In this document: positions 1 to 11,086 of the stretch, in pieces | How positions within the stretch are numbered: the first letter of the stretch is position 1 | How the letters are laid out: each line of letters opens with the position of its first letter | Assembly (NCBI RefSeq): GCF_027172205.1 | Contig: NC_070614.1 | Coordinates: forward strand, 31,434,501-31,498,500 | DNA: 64,000 nt | From: Podarcis raffonei | Lineage: Eukaryota; Chordata; Lepidosauria; Squamata; Lacertidae | Reading direction: 5' to 3' | Position numbers and translations under genes: made by a program | The notes under the pieces: generated by a model | Databases searched by the model: none | Told to the model about the DNA's origin: nothing | What the model saw: the letters and a program-made list of their open reading frames with translations, nothing else

Positions 1-800
1 TCTTTCTGATGAACTTGGCCATACAGGACCTAGGGGCTGTTTCTGTCACCATCCCCAAATCCATTGTGAATTCTCTCATGAATACCAGACACATTTCTTA
101 CAGTGGATGCGTTGCTCAAGTGCTTTTATTCTTTTTCTTTGTATCATCTGATGTTTCCCTTCTTACAGTCATGGCATATGATCGCTATGTTGCCATTTGC
201 AATCCATTACAATATGAAATGGTGATGAACAGGGCAGTCTGCAAACAAATGGTTGCTGGTGTGTGGGTTGCTGGAATTCTTAATGCAGTCATGCACACGA
301 GTGCAACTTTCGCAACCCCTTTCTGCTCCAACATTGTCAATCAGTTTTTCTGTGAGATTCCACAGTTACTTACACTTGCCTGCTCTAACATATACCTAAT
401 GGAAATTGGAGCAATAGTGGTAAGTACAACATTTGTGTTTGGATGTTTTGTCTTCATCGTCATCAGTTATGTGCACATCTTTACTGTGGTTGTGAAACTC
501 CCTTCTATTCAGGGAAGGAAAAAGGCCTTCTTCACTTGCATACCACACCTGGTTGTCTTCTCCTTATTTTGTTTCACAGGATGTTTTGCTTACCTTAGGC
601 CTCCCTCAAAAACTACATCTAATGGCGACTTTGCAATAACTGTGATGTATACCATTGTACCACCCATGTTCAATCCAATAATTTACAGCATGAGAAATAA
701 GGAGATTAAAAATGCTGTATCAAAGCTCTTGGGTTTGAAGCACTCTTCTATGAATATCTTTTCCAGACTTATCCTGAAAAGGTTACATTTCTCTCTGTAG
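1..800 (+). CDS. Olfactory receptor, OR14-like, group A; 5' end outside window
   Basis: A class II odorant receptor (seven-helix GPCR of olfactory neurons) cut by the left edge. The frame is open from the first bases, entering in the TM2 phrase FLMNLAIQDL, and runs to a stop at 798-800. Visible marks are MAYDRYVAICNP at the end of TM3, a cysteine-rich second outer loop, SYVHIF in TM5 and PPMFNPIIYSMRN in TM7. The TM6 motif reads KAFFTC where the other genes here have KAFSTC or KVFSTC, so a serine is replaced by phenylalanine. It most resembles the receptors at 5264 and 14611, and its tail LILKRLHFSL is close to theirs. About 55 to 60 N-terminal residues, with TM1 and any glycosylation site, lie outside. 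The family call is firm; the ligand is unknown. Confidence 0.95.
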   Translation, partial: FLMNLAIQDLGAVSVTIPKSIVNSLMNTRHISYSGCVAQVLLFFFFVSSDVSLLTVMAYDRYVAICNPLQYEMVMNRAVCKQMVAGVWVAGILNAVMHTSATFATPFCSNIVNQFFCEIPQLLTLACSNIYLMEIGAIVVSTTFVFGCFVFIVISYVHIFTVVVKLPSIQGRKKAFFTCIPHLVVFSLFCFTGCFAYLRPPSKTTSNGDFAITVMYTIVPPMFNPIIYSMRNKEIKNAVSKLLGLKHSSMNIFSRLILKRLHFSL

Positions 801-2369
801 GTCTAAGCATAAGGAACTGTGGAGATATCATGACCAGTTACAGCTTCTAGATACATTTTGATATGCAGACTCAAAATCTGCTGGGTGTCAAAAGGACCTC
901 CAGTGTAGATGTACCATTAACATTGTTGCTTCTCTGTTCACATAGCCTGTTAGTTATGCATTTAGAGAGGGACTGTCTATCATTTAGTGCATGTCTAATC
1001 CTTTCTCTTCTCCAACAGCATTCATCTGATAACAAGCTTTTCCTTAGAATGCCATTTCTTTTTATTTAAAGCTAAAATGGGTTTTCCCGAGGAAATGAGC
1101 AGGGAAAGGAGAAAACAACCCTATTCACATCCTTGGTTTCTAACTATGGAAGAAATAAAAGTGTGGATGAGCCCTTGTTTAGGAACTTCAGATGAGAAGG
1201 ACCTGTTCTGATTGGATTTAGGGATTAGCTTTAGAGGGCAAACCAATTTGCTTCCCTGAGGCTGAGAAAAAATTCCTAGAAGGGGCTGTGAGATTCTTGC
1301 TAGAATGCACAAATGTCCATTTTAGATGGAAATAATCTATCCTGAAACTAGTTTTAAATAAGAGTGCTAACTGGGGCTTAAATGTTCTCTGTAAAGAGTT
1401 TTTGCCTGAAACTATTGTGCCCCACATAAGTAACATTTCTAAAATGAAGTGTTGTGCCATACCATAGTGACTATTAAGCTGGAATCCTCATTGTATACTG
1501 TATATAAAATTGTTCCAGAAGTGTCTCCTCATTATTTTGAACCTTTGGTGGCAGATAAATGGACACAGGGCATCCTTCCCATAAGTAAAACACCTGGCTG
1601 GTGCTGTTGTTTTTTTACCAAGAAAGAGTTAAAACAGCTGTATCTTTTAAAAACCCAGGAAGTTGATCATGTTTCCCACCTCCTATCTTTAGTTAGGGAA
1701 ATTGACACAGTGGCCACTGACACAATTTCTCAAAATCTTAAAAAACAAAAACCACATACTTTCGGAAAATATAAGACTGGAGTTTCACACAGGGAAAGTA
1801 ATTCCACACAGGGAGTTGGGGGTAAGCTTCCCAGAACTGATAGAGTTCATCCTATTTGTGATAGTGTATGGGAATACTATTGCTTGGAGAGAGAAAAACT
1901 AGTCATGCTCTGGGATTCTTTGAAAGATTACATGCAATTTGCCAAACAAAAGACATTCACGTTGAACAGAGGTACCCTTATGTTTTTGGAAGAATGGACA
2001 AATTGAACAATGTATATAACATCTAAATAACATAGCCAAAAAGACCAGCGGCACATGTTCCTTGCAAAGTTCCTTTGGACCTCACAAGCCTGGAAGTATT
2101 CAAATGTATGGAATCTGTATGAATAAATGAAAAGAACTTCATGTTCTGTAGAAATAGTATGCTAACATAGTCTAAAGATTTGAACACAATATTCTGATTA
2201 TGAATTGCCCATAGTTGCCTCCAGAGAAGGCATAGGAACTGCTTTAGTGAAAGGATATTTTTTTTAAAAAAATTGTTAAATGGTTAATTTATTTATTAGA
2301 TTATCAGTCAATATATTTTGCCCTAAGCAACAGAAGTCTACTTTAATAGACCTTATATCCCACATACAT
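801..2369. other. 3' flank of the first receptor; no gene recognised
   Basis: Bases about 830-1000 resemble the 3' flank of the receptor at 5264 (about 6940-7110), so they belong to the duplicated unit. The rest is AT-rich single-copy-looking DNA. A 185-codon open frame lies at 1449-2006 (+). It shows no domain I know, no signal peptide and no membrane segment, and I treat it as chance. Confidence 0.6.
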
Positions 2370-2480
2370 ATGGAAACTCCGGAGACAAGAGCTACACGGC
2401 CTCTCACCAATCGCAAAAATAACCATGCACAAATAGAAAAAGAGCTGCTGGCCCTTGTATTTGAAAATTATAAAGTATTT
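2370..2480 (+). mobile_element. Ty3/gypsy RNase H fossil fragment
   Basis: A short reading frame here gives TRPLTNRKNNHAQIEKELLA, which matches the family phrase around 'YAQIEKELLA' in the RT-RNase H region of Ty3/gypsy retrotransposons. Only this piece is recognisable. No LTR or other part was seen nearby, so it is an old, broken fragment. The call rests on one motif. Confidence 0.5.
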
Positions 2481-3702
2481 GCTGAAAAAAGGCTTTGGAT
2501 CTTTGCTTGGCATTTCAAAGTTACAGGGCCACATCCTTAGAGCAGGCAAGTTCCCCTGATGAACTCTTGTTTCATAGAAAACTCAGGACCAGGCTACAAT
2601 GCATGTTAACACCTTAACTCTGATTTAACACAAGGTGTCCTGTCCCAGATACATAAGATACTGAGACAGAAGTGATATTATGGGACAGGGTTATGAGCAT
2701 AGACTCCTCTGCAACCAAAGGTGAGGGTTGAATGCATGATGATATCTCAGGGACACATAGGGATGTTGTTAATGAAGAACTAGCTCTCAGACCGTATAAA
2801 ATACAGACCTCAGATGAATATATATTAAATGTAATAAACGGCATCTTCTCCAGATATCCTAAATGGGAGAACACAGTGGGTAAGGGGAAATTGCATGTGC
2901 AACACTGAGCTAGCTATACCTCGCACAACTATCAGAAATGAGTATGCGAAGGTCCAGTTGAAACAAGAAGGTTCCAGAAAGACTTATATGGCACTGACAT
3001 TATCATTTTTAATAGTATTACATAGTATACTTTTTAGAAGCAAGAATGTAAACAAATCTAAGTGTTGGTGGTTTATTCTAGCTTAAGTATGTTCATACGT
3101 TTACATACTTTGTATGATTCGTTTTGGACTCCTGGGACCAAGCCTTAATGAACACCGCTGCTAATTTTTGTGGGACTCCTGAGTCCAAGGAACACAATTG
3201 CTGATTTATTTGAGGCTCTTGAGACCAAACTCCCAGGAACAAAACTATAACAATAATAATAAATTTCCATCCCATAGTAAAATCATCTTTCTGTAAGAGT
3301 ATAGAAACATTTTAGCTTACACAGAAGACAATGAGCAAGTGATATCTTTTTGAAAAAATACGTCCTTGAGTGGCTAGAAGAATACAGAACATCTTAAAGT
3401 AATGAAGAAATTGCTTCTGGGAATCTATTTTCTATAAAGGAAAAGAGTAAGATGTTTATATTTTTATAACTTTAGTGATACCTGGGTAGCTTTTGGAGGG
3501 TTAAGTCCAGACAATACTACTATTGTGTATTGTGTAGAACGTGAAATGCTGCTTGTTATGTGGTCTCTCCTGAAACCTATATAGACTGCACATAGAATAC
3601 CCATTGTCCTGGTTTCCATGACAAGCTAATTGCAAATCTTAATTTAGTGAGATTACACAAATGTGCAGCCTCCTAGATTACAATAGGTTTGCTCCTCCAT
3701 GG
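2481..3702. other. Intergenic DNA, start of duplicated receptor block
   Basis: No gene seen. From about 3100 the sequence is paralogous to 11240 onward (shared phrases such as 'ctcctgggaccaag'). Bases about 3120-3245 hold three loose copies of a unit of roughly 40-60 bp built around 'ctcctg.gaccaa'. The stretch at 3571-3590 is the empty counterpart of the L1 insertion at 11722-12184. Confidence 0.6.
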
Positions 3703-3718
3703 TCCTTTTTACTGTTAA

Positions 3719-4089
3719 AAAAGGTAAAGGTAAAGGACCCCTGGGAGTTAAGTCCAGTTGCAGACGACTCTGGGGTTGCAGCACTCATCTCACTTTACAG
3801 GCTGAGGAAGCCAGCGTTCGTCCGCAGACAGTTTTTCCGGGTTATGTGGCCAGCATGACTAGGCGCAACGAAACACCAAAACCAGAGCAGCGCACGGAAA
3901 CGCTATTTACCTTCCTGCCAGAGCAGTACCTATTTATCTACTTGCACTTTGATGTGCTTTTGAACTGTTAGGTTGGCAGGAGCTGTGACTGAGCAACAGG
4001 AGCTCAGCCTGTTGTGCAGATTTGAACCACTGATCTTCTGATCTGCAAGCCCAAGAGGCTCAGTGGTTTAAACCACAGCGGTACCCGCA
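3719..4089 (-). mobile_element. Sauria SINE (squamate SINE)
   Basis: Read on the minus strand, the element starts near 4089 with a tRNA-like head: a GTGGTTTAAACCACTGAG region and a B-box-like sequence near 4017-4030. It continues through the typical body (pieces 'cagcatgactaggcgcaacg' and 'gtagataaatagg' in reverse) and ends in the tail 'ggtaaaggtaaagg' at 3719-3740. This is the known layout of Sauria SINEs, whose tail pairs with a BovB-type LINE. Flanking repeats of about 14 bases (3703-3717 and 4090-4103, 'tcctttttactgtta' and 'tccttttactgtta') are the target duplication. The paralogous block keeps the empty site near 12956-12975. It codes for no protein. Confidence 0.93.
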
Positions 4090-4103
4090 TCCTTTTACTG
4101 TTA

Positions 4104-4711
4104 TCTTAAGATATATCAGGATTTGATTTAGCACATCATCCAAAGCAGGACTAGTGGTTAGCCTCTCTCCTCATCAGCCATGAGCTACAACCAAGAATAA
4201 ACCTTCACTGCAGCTACTTGTGAGTGAAGACAAGTAAAGCAGTTATAAGCTTCTCTTCAAGAGCCTATACATTTGTACATACATAAGACTGTGGTCTGTG
4301 CACAGTACACATTAAGGTTGGAAACATACAACCAAGATTAAACAATTGAAACTTCTGTGATCTTAACTAGGAGGGAGTTGCAAAGCATTGAGCCCAGAAT
4401 ACTGAATGCATGTCTGCTGGCGAGTATCAGCTATGTGTCTGAGTCATGTGGAACCACTACCAGTTACTCAGTCAAAGGCCTCACTGATCAAACAGGGATA
4501 TTAGGAATCAAGCTGTTAAGCACCCAAGTTGTGACAGGCATAGGGAATTAATACAAAAAGCTTGAATCACCTTCCTAGAGTTAAGTGTTGCTGTAATTCA
4601 GTATCAAAACTGAAGCAACTATCAAGATCAGTTTTGATACTGAATCTTGCTCTCAAGATACGTTTTGTAAATATGTACATGATAGCAAGAGGCAGCTGCC
4701 CTCTGAGTATA
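4104..4711. other. Upstream flank of receptor; contains an 18 bp perfect hairpin
   Basis: No gene seen. Up to about 4560 it is paralogous to 12975-13200 and 13450 onward. Bases 4596-4613 and 4628-4645 are perfect reverse complements with a 14 base loop. Confidence 0.6.
4596..4645. repeat. Perfect inverted repeat, 18 bp arms
   Basis: Arm 1 'attcagtatcaaaactga' at 4596-4613 and arm 2 'tcagttttgatactgaat' at 4628-4645 pair without mismatch. The paralogous position near 13458 has arm 1 only, followed by unrelated sequence, which suggests that arm 2 arose locally. Confidence 0.85.
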
Positions 4712-4880
4712 GGGCTGCCATATGTCTGGACATTACCGGGATTTCAAAGGCAGAATTGACATCTGCAGGGGTGGGGAATTCTGAAACACGGCACTTTGTC
4801 AAGTCAATCGAAAAATCACTAGTTTTGGCTCAACAGTTTTGGTGGCATTCTGGTTTTTACTTTTTGAAATATGGCAACCC
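4712..4880. mobile_element. MITE with terminal inverted repeats, Tc1/mariner-like
   Basis: The ends 'gggctgccatat' and 'atatggcaaccc' are inverted repeats (about 11 of 12 pair) and each is flanked by TA, as expected for Tc1/mariner insertion. At 169 bp it has no coding capacity. The superfamily call rests on the TA flanks. Confidence 0.6.
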
Positions 4881-4881
4881 T

Positions 4882-5263
4882 AAGAAAGTATGGCAAGGAT
4901 TGTGGTAGGACTCCCGTATTACATCTCCAGCAGTGGCATCGTTCATTTTCCAGAGATTGAGAGCAGCACCATCATCCAGTTTTAAAATAACAGTTTCTTA
5001 TTTTAAAATAATGGTGTATTAGCAATAAAGCTTTAAAAGCTAATTCCTCCTTTGATGAAAATTTATTTACATTTTTTGTCTACCTCCTTCTCTTACCTTC
5101 TATATCTCACAAAAGCTCTTCCAAAGTATTAAATATTTGTTATCAGAAGAGGATTTAAACCAATGTTTAAATGTTTATGCCAATAAAGCTCAATAACAAC
5201 AACTGATGTTGATCTTCCTGTTGTCGTGTTTTTGTTTTTCCAGAGGCAGCAAGCATTATAGTA
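4882..5263 (+). promoter_or_regulatory. 5' flank of receptor with probable splice acceptor at 5242-5243
   Basis: A pyrimidine-rich tract 'tttttgtttttccag' ends in AG at 5242-5243, 20 bases before the start codon. The same layout ('cag', then 'ttcagcaagcattttagt', then ATG) precedes the receptor at 14611, with AG at 14589-14590. OR genes usually have an intron in the 5' untranslated region, so I infer that the coding exon begins at 5244. I could not place the promoter or first exon. Confidence 0.65.
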
Positions 5264-6235
5264 ATGAATGCAAGAATAGGTAATGAATCCTCTGTTTCTG
5301 AATTTCTACTCCAGGAGTTCTCAGCAATCCGAGAAATGCAGATTCTACACTTCTTCCTCTTCTTGGTATTGTACCTGGCAACTGTATTCGGGAATCTTCT
5401 CATTATCTCTGCAGTAGCCTTTGACCATCACCTTCACACTCCCATGTACTTCTTTCTGATGAACTTGGCCATACAGGACCTAGTTGCTGTTTCAGTCACT
5501 ATCCCCAAATCCATAGCCAATTCTCTCATGAACACCAGACATATTTCTTACACTGGATGTGTTGCTCAGGTCCTCTCATTTGTTTTCTTTTTATCATCTG
5601 ATACCGCCCTGCTTACAGTCATGGCATATGATCGCTATGTTGCCATTTGCAATCCATTCCAATATGAAATGGTGATAAACAGGGCAGCCTGTATACAAAT
5701 GGTTGCTGGTGTGTGGGTCACTGGATTTCTTAATGCAGTCATGCACACTAGTGCAACCTTTGCTACACCTTTCTGTTCAAACATTGTCAATCAGTTCTTC
5801 TGTGAGATCCCACATTTACTTACACTTGCATGCTCAAACTTATACCTAACAGAAATTGGAGTTTTGGTGGTGAGTGTAATCATGGTGACTGGCTGCTTTG
5901 TCTTCATTGTTGTCACTTATGTACACATCTTCACTGTTGTCCTGAAAATTCCTTCTGTTCAGGGAAGGAAAAAGGCTTTCTCCACTTGCATACCCCACCT
6001 GGTTGTCTTCTTCGTATTTTGCTTCACAGGATGTTTTGCTTACCTTAGGCCTCCATCTAAAACTCCATCTGACCTGGACTTTGCATTAACTTTGATGTAT
6101 ACTTTTGTTCCACCCATGTTCAATCCAATAATCTACAGTATGAGAAATACAGAGATTAAAAATGCATTATCAAAATTACTGGGTTTCAGGCAATCTTCTA
6201 TTAATATCTCTTTCTGGCTTATTCTGAAAAGGTGA
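5264..6235 (+). CDS. Olfactory receptor, OR14-like, group A
   Basis: Complete intronless odorant receptor of 323 residues. The N-terminus MNARIGNESS carries a glycosylation sequon at N7. TM1 holds GN at 43-44, the first inner loop has LHTPMYFF at 57-64, TM3 ends in MAYDRY at 120-125, TM6 begins with KAFSTC at 238-243, and TM7 has PPMFNPIIYS at 283-292. Conserved outer cysteines include C99 and C180. The ATG at 5264 is chosen because it follows a probable splice acceptor by 20 bases and matches the start of the paralogue at 14611. All hallmark residues are present, so it is probably functional. It should act in the cilia of olfactory neurons through the olfactory G protein; the ligand is unknown. 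Confidence 0.97.
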   Translation: MNARIGNESSVSEFLLQEFSAIREMQILHFFLFLVLYLATVFGNLLIISAVAFDHHLHTPMYFFLMNLAIQDLVAVSVTIPKSIANSLMNTRHISYTGCVAQVLSFVFFLSSDTALLTVMAYDRYVAICNPFQYEMVINRAACIQMVAGVWVTGFLNAVMHTSATFATPFCSNIVNQFFCEIPHLLTLACSNLYLTEIGVLVVSVIMVTGCFVFIVVTYVHIFTVVLKIPSVQGRKKAFSTCIPHLVVFFVFCFTGCFAYLRPPSKTPSDLDFALTLMYTFVPPMFNPIIYSMRNTEIKNALSKLLGFRQSSINISFWLILKR

Positions 6236-7169
6236 AATCTCTCTAAGTATTGTTCTAGATCTGTGGTAGTAATGCTTAGGTTCAGGAAATATTAGGATTT
6301 ACAACCTGAAAATGGCCAGTTACTAGTGTTTTAGGACTAGGAAGAAGTATAGTGGACTCTCTGGTAAGCCTCCGTATTAAACACATGTAAAGCTGGTTAA
6401 GTGGGCACACTTCCTGGGTTAGGTAGTAGACTAATTTTTGTGTGAGGTGAACATCTGCAGGGCATTATTCTTTAGCAGTTCAAAGCATCAAAGGGCAAAG
6501 TGTGAATAAGTGTGAAATGCTAGACACTTTTGAGGTAATAAACTCTAGGATGCCAAAGGAGAGACCTTCTCCTGTGTTACAAAATGAGACCAGAACTTAG
6601 GTGAACTGTAAGGAAGAAGTGGGAAAGGACAACATCTTGAATGTGCCTTACAAGATAGGCTACAGAAGACAAGGATTCTGGTGATGCTGCCATAGATTAA
6701 GTTTGCATGTCATGGGGTGCTGCTGCTGTGTGCCACTCCATTGAAGGCTAAAGGGTTTTATATATGTATAAAATAAAACATATATCATAAAGACATTAGA
6801 GACTCAATTGTGCCTCATTTTCTGCAAAGGAACACAGACTCTGGGTGAGTGTCTAGAACCCTCTGGAGTATTGTTACTGCTCAGCCAGAGATTGGGGGTG
6901 GCACGCAACCACTGTAACACTATAATCATAGGGAACTACTGATATGTTGTGCCCAGTTACAACTTCCAGATAAATTTAGATATGCGGATTCAAAATATAT
7001 CCTGTGTTACATGAGCATCTTGCATTCCTCCAGCTTAGATGTGCCATTCACAATTTTGTTTGTCTGATTGCATGGTATGCCTAGGTGTGCCGTTAGATTT
7101 AGTGTTAGGAAAGGCCACTAACCTCAACCACATGCCATTCATTTATATGAATGATATCACGCTTAGCTT

Positions 7170-7170
<1 letters not shown>
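6236..7170. other. 3' flank of receptor
   Basis: No gene seen. Bases about 6940-7130 ('cagttacaacttccag' onward) are a 3' flank segment shared with the first receptor (about 830-1000) and, surprisingly, with 39880-40020, where no group A gene is left. Confidence 0.6.

Positions 7171-7224
<54 letters not shown>
7171..7224. repeat. (TAA)n microsatellite, 3' tail of the L2 LINE
   Basis: About eighteen copies of 'taa' directly at the 3' end of the LINE. The tail repeat is part of how such LINEs prime reverse transcription. Confidence 0.9.
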
Positions 7225-7226
<2 letters not shown>

Positions 7227-7403
7227 TTTATTTATATCCCGCCCTCCCCAGCCGAAGCCGGGCTCAGGGCGGCTAACAACAATAAAACAATACAAAAGTA
7301 CAACACAAACAACACTCTAAAATCATTCATTATAAAATTAATTAAATTCAAGCCACTGGCCACCATTGGGCCAGAGCTCCGTGAAGATTGCCGAGGGAGG
7401 GAG

Positions 7404-10398
7404 TCAGGCTGTGCCCTGGCCAAAGGCCTGGCGGAACAGCTCTGTCTTGCAGGCCCTGCAGAAAGATGTCAAGTCCCGCAGGGCCCTAGTCTCTTGTGAC
7501 AGAGTGTTCCACCAGGTCGGAGCCACAGCCGAAAAAGCCCTGGCTCTAGTTGAGGCCAGCCTAACTTCTCTGTGGCCTAGGACCTTCAAGATGTTTTTAT
7601 TTGAAGACCGTAAGTTTCTCTGTGGGGCATACCAGGAGAGGCGGTCCCGTAGGTACGAGGGTCCTAGGCCGTATAGGGCTTTAAAGGTTAAAACCAGCAC
7701 CTTAAACCTGATCCTGTACTCCACCGGGAGCCAGTGCAGTTGATATAGCACCGGATGAATGTGATCTCGCAGCGAAGACCCCGTAAGGAGTCTCGCTGCA
7801 GCATTCTGCACCCGCTGGAGTTTCTGGGTCAGTCTTAAGGGCAGCCCCATGTAGAGCGAGTTACAATAATCCAGTCTGGAGGTGACCGTCGCGTGGATCA
7901 CAGTGGCTAGGTCAGGGCGAGAGAGGTAAGGAGCCAACTGCTTAGCTTGGCGGAGATGGAAAAATGCCGCCTTTGTTATAGCTGCAATCTGCGCCTCCAT
8001 GGAAATGGAGGTGTCGAAGATTACACCCAAACTCTTAACGGATGGTGCTGGCACTAACTGCGCCCCCGCAAGAGATGGGAGTTGCCCCCCCAATCCCATA
8101 TCGTCCCGTCCCAGCCACAGGACCTCTGTCTTCGAAGGATTTAGCTTCAACCGGCTCCCACGTAACCATCCAGCCACAGCTTCGAGACATCTGGTCAGTG
8201 TGTATGGGGCCCAGCCAGGATGGCCATCCATCAACAGATAGAGTTGGGTGTCATCGGCATACTGATGGCAACCCAGCCCAAAACTCCGGACAAGCTGGGC
8301 GAGGGGGCGCATAAAGATGTTGAAAAGCATTGGGGAGAGTATCGCACCCTGAGGTACTCCACACACCAAGGAGTGGCGCGATGACAATTCCCCCCCAAGC
8401 GCCACCCTCTGTCCCCGACCAGAGAGAAACGAGCACAGCCATTGAAGGACTGTGCCCTGGATCCCCACGTCGGCAAGGCGGTGGTCCAGAAGTTCGTGAT
8501 CGACCATGTCGAAAGCTGCTGACAGATCTAGAAGAATCAGCAGCCCCGACCCGCCTCAATCCAGCTGTCTACGAAGATCATCTGTTAGGGTAACCAGAGC
8601 TGTCTCGGTCCCATGACCAGCGCGGAAGCCAGACTGGAATGGATCCAGAGCCGATGTTTCATCCAGAAACCCACCAAGCTGTTCAGCAACCGCTCTCTCA
8701 ATCACCTTACCCAGGAACGGAAGATTCGAAACCGGGCGGTAATTGGATAGATCTAAAGGATCTAATGATGTTTTCTTTAAGAGCGGGCGCACCACTGCCT
8801 CCTTCAGTTCCCCTGGGAATGTCCCCGTGCCAAGGGACAAATTGATGATATCCCCCAGGAGGGCCCGCACCTCGTCTGGACACGCTCTAATCAGCCAAGA
8901 CGGGCACGGGTCGAGAGGACAGGTGGTGGGCTTTCCAGCTCGGAGAAGTCTGTCCACATCGGCTGGGGATATCCGGTCAAAGTGGTCCAATACTGGACCC
9001 GAGGACAGTCGAGGGGCCTCCAGTTCCTTTATTGTATCCAAATTGGCAGGGAGGTCATGGCGGAGCAACAAGACCTTCTCCGCAAAAAAGCTCGCAAATG
9101 CCTCACAGCCGTGTGTCAAATTGTTATTTAAATTTGGCTGTCCTTCAAGGGACGTTAAAGACCTGATTATACTAAATAATTGCGCCGGGCGAGAGCTAGC
9201 GGATGCAATGGAGGCCGAGAAGTAAGACTTCTTAGCAGCCTTCACCGCCATCTCGTAGGTTTTCATAAAAGCCCTATAAGATGTTCTTGAGGCTCCGTCA
9301 CGGGCACCCCGCCATACTCGCTCTAGCCGTCTGAGGTCCCGCTTCATTTTCCGGAGCTCCTCGGTAAACCAGGGAGCCCGGTTTCTGCGGGGTCGCAGAG
9401 GGCGCTTCGGTGCGATCTCATCGATGGCTGCCAGGAGCTGGATATTCCAGCCCTCAACAAGCTCCGTCAATGAGTCGCCAGGGGGAGCAAGGTCCCGCAA
9501 GGCTTGGCGGAATCTATCAGGGTCCATCAGCCTCTGCGGGCGAGCCCAAATCGGCTCGGCACCTAAGCAGGGTGGGGGTGGAAAGTCAATCCTGGCTTTC
9601 AGAGCGTAGTGATCAGACCATGGCACCTTCATCGAAGGAGACATGATCACATCTATACCTACACCAAAGATCAAATCCAGCCTGTGGCTTGCTTGATGTG
9701 TGGGGCCCGAAACAAACTGGGAGAGCCCTAGTGTCGCCATGGAAGACACCAGGTCCAGAGCCTGTGAGGGGGGAGTGGCATCAGCGTGGATGTTGAAGTC
9801 CCCCAATACCAATAGGTTAGGGAACTCCAAGGCCCAGCCGGCCACCGCCTCCAATAGGCCTGACAGGGTGGCTGCTGGTGCGCTAGGTGGCCGGTACACC
9901 AGCCAGACAGCCAAGCTCTCCTCGGAGCCCCACACTAGGCCAACACATTCAATGCCAGGGATCGATGGTGATGGTAAAGCCCTGAAAGGACAATCTTCCC
10001 GGATTAATAATGCCACCCCTCCCCCCCCGGCCCACAGTCCGTGACTGTTGGAGGACGGAGAAACCCGGGGGCGCCATCTCTCGTAAGGTAACTGTTGCCC
10101 CTTCGCGCACCCAGGTCTCCGTCAGACAAGCCAGGTCGACCCCCTGCGAGATAAAGAAATCTCGCAGGGTGGCGGTTTTGTTGCCTATAGACCTGGCATT
10201 GCACAGCACCAGTGATGGAGGTGAGTAATCCTTGCTCGCCCTACCCTCGTCCCTCGGGATGAGGCGCAGATTGGAAGGGGTACGAGCATATCCATATCTC
10301 GATCCCCTTCGCCTATAACATCTGCCCCCACCGCCATACCTCCCTCGCCCCTCCACGGTAGCAATCCCAAGCTTCATAGTAGCCTCCATTGATGGCAA
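7404..10398 (-). pseudogene. L2 LINE endonuclease-reverse transcriptase, two lesions
   Basis: The frame starts at 10398 and encodes an endonuclease of the APE type (phrases LVLCNARSIGNKTATLRDFF, CLTETW, VLGDFNIHAD, WSDHYAL). A reverse transcriptase follows (RPVSNLPFLGKVIE, GFRAGHGTETAL, LLDLSAAFDMVDH, GVPQGAILSP, catalytic YADDTQLYL). It then runs through a C-terminal region to a stop at 7404. Two changes break it. A length change in a run of G (plus-strand C) near 10016-10028 shifts the frame between the endonuclease start and the rest. A TGA at 8544-8546, just before GGSGLLILLDLS, sits where CGA (Arg) is expected, a CpG-type transition. Otherwise the enzyme looks complete. Confidence 0.9.
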
Positions 10399-10631
10399 TT
10401 AATGTTATTCTTTCGCAGCCTAAAACAATAAAACCTTAAAACAATAAAAACAAAAAACAAAACAACCCAGAAAACAATAAAACAATACAAATAAAAACTG
10501 CAAAAATTACAAATTCATCAAAATCTAACAAATTCCCAAGCCCACCCAAACATCCATCCCACCCCCATAATATAAAAATCTAAAGGGAAAGGAACATTTT
10601 AAAACATGTTAAAAAGAACTCTGCACCCCTC

Positions 10632-11086
10632 CGGGTCCTCCTGGGCAGTAGCAGCATCAGTGGCAACAACCGTCCCTGTGAGGCCCCACCTGGGCCAGAT
10701 AGTGGCAGGAGCAGTCCTTGTGAGGCTTCAGGCCCCGCCCTGGGCCAGGTGGAAGTGGCAAGAGCAGGGCCCTCAGACCCTCACAGGGGAGTCCTCCTGG
10801 GCAGCAGAGCAGTCCTTTTGAGGCTTCAGGCCCCGCCCCAGGCCAGGTGGTAAGTGGCAAGAGCAGGGCCCTCAGACACTCACAGGGGAGTCCCCCTGGG
10901 CAGCAGAGCAGTCCTTTTGAGGCTTCAGGCCCCACCCCAGGCCAGATGGTAAGTGGCAGGAAGGAGCAGGACCCTCAGACACTCACAGGGGAGTCCTCCT
11001 GGGCAGCAGAGCAGTCCTTTTGAGGCTTCAGGCCCCGCCCCAGGCCAGATGGGAAGTGGCAAGAGCAGGGCCCTCAGACCCTCACA
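10632..11086. repeat. Minisatellite of about 100 bp units, LINE 5' leader
   Basis: GC-rich tandem units with landmarks 'tcctcctgggcagcagagca', 'cttcaggccccgcccca' and 'gagcagggccctcagac'. The phrase 'gtcc.cctgg' begins at 10791, 10890 and 10993, giving spacings of 99 and 103 bases, with a degenerate unit before 10730. It lies at the 5' end of the minus-strand L2 LINE and is probably its untranslated leader and promoter region. Confidence 0.85.

Noticed and set aside
7171-7224. (TAA)n as an independent microsatellite
   Set aside because: It sits exactly at the LINE 3' end, so it is the element's tail.
7366-10044. Several plus-strand open frames of 60 to 160 codons
   Set aside because: They are antisense to the GC-rich L2 reverse transcriptase and show no domain.
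10606-10935. Open frames in the 10.6-10.9 kb region with repeated protein motifs
   Set aside because: They are translations of the minisatellite; repetition comes from the DNA unit.
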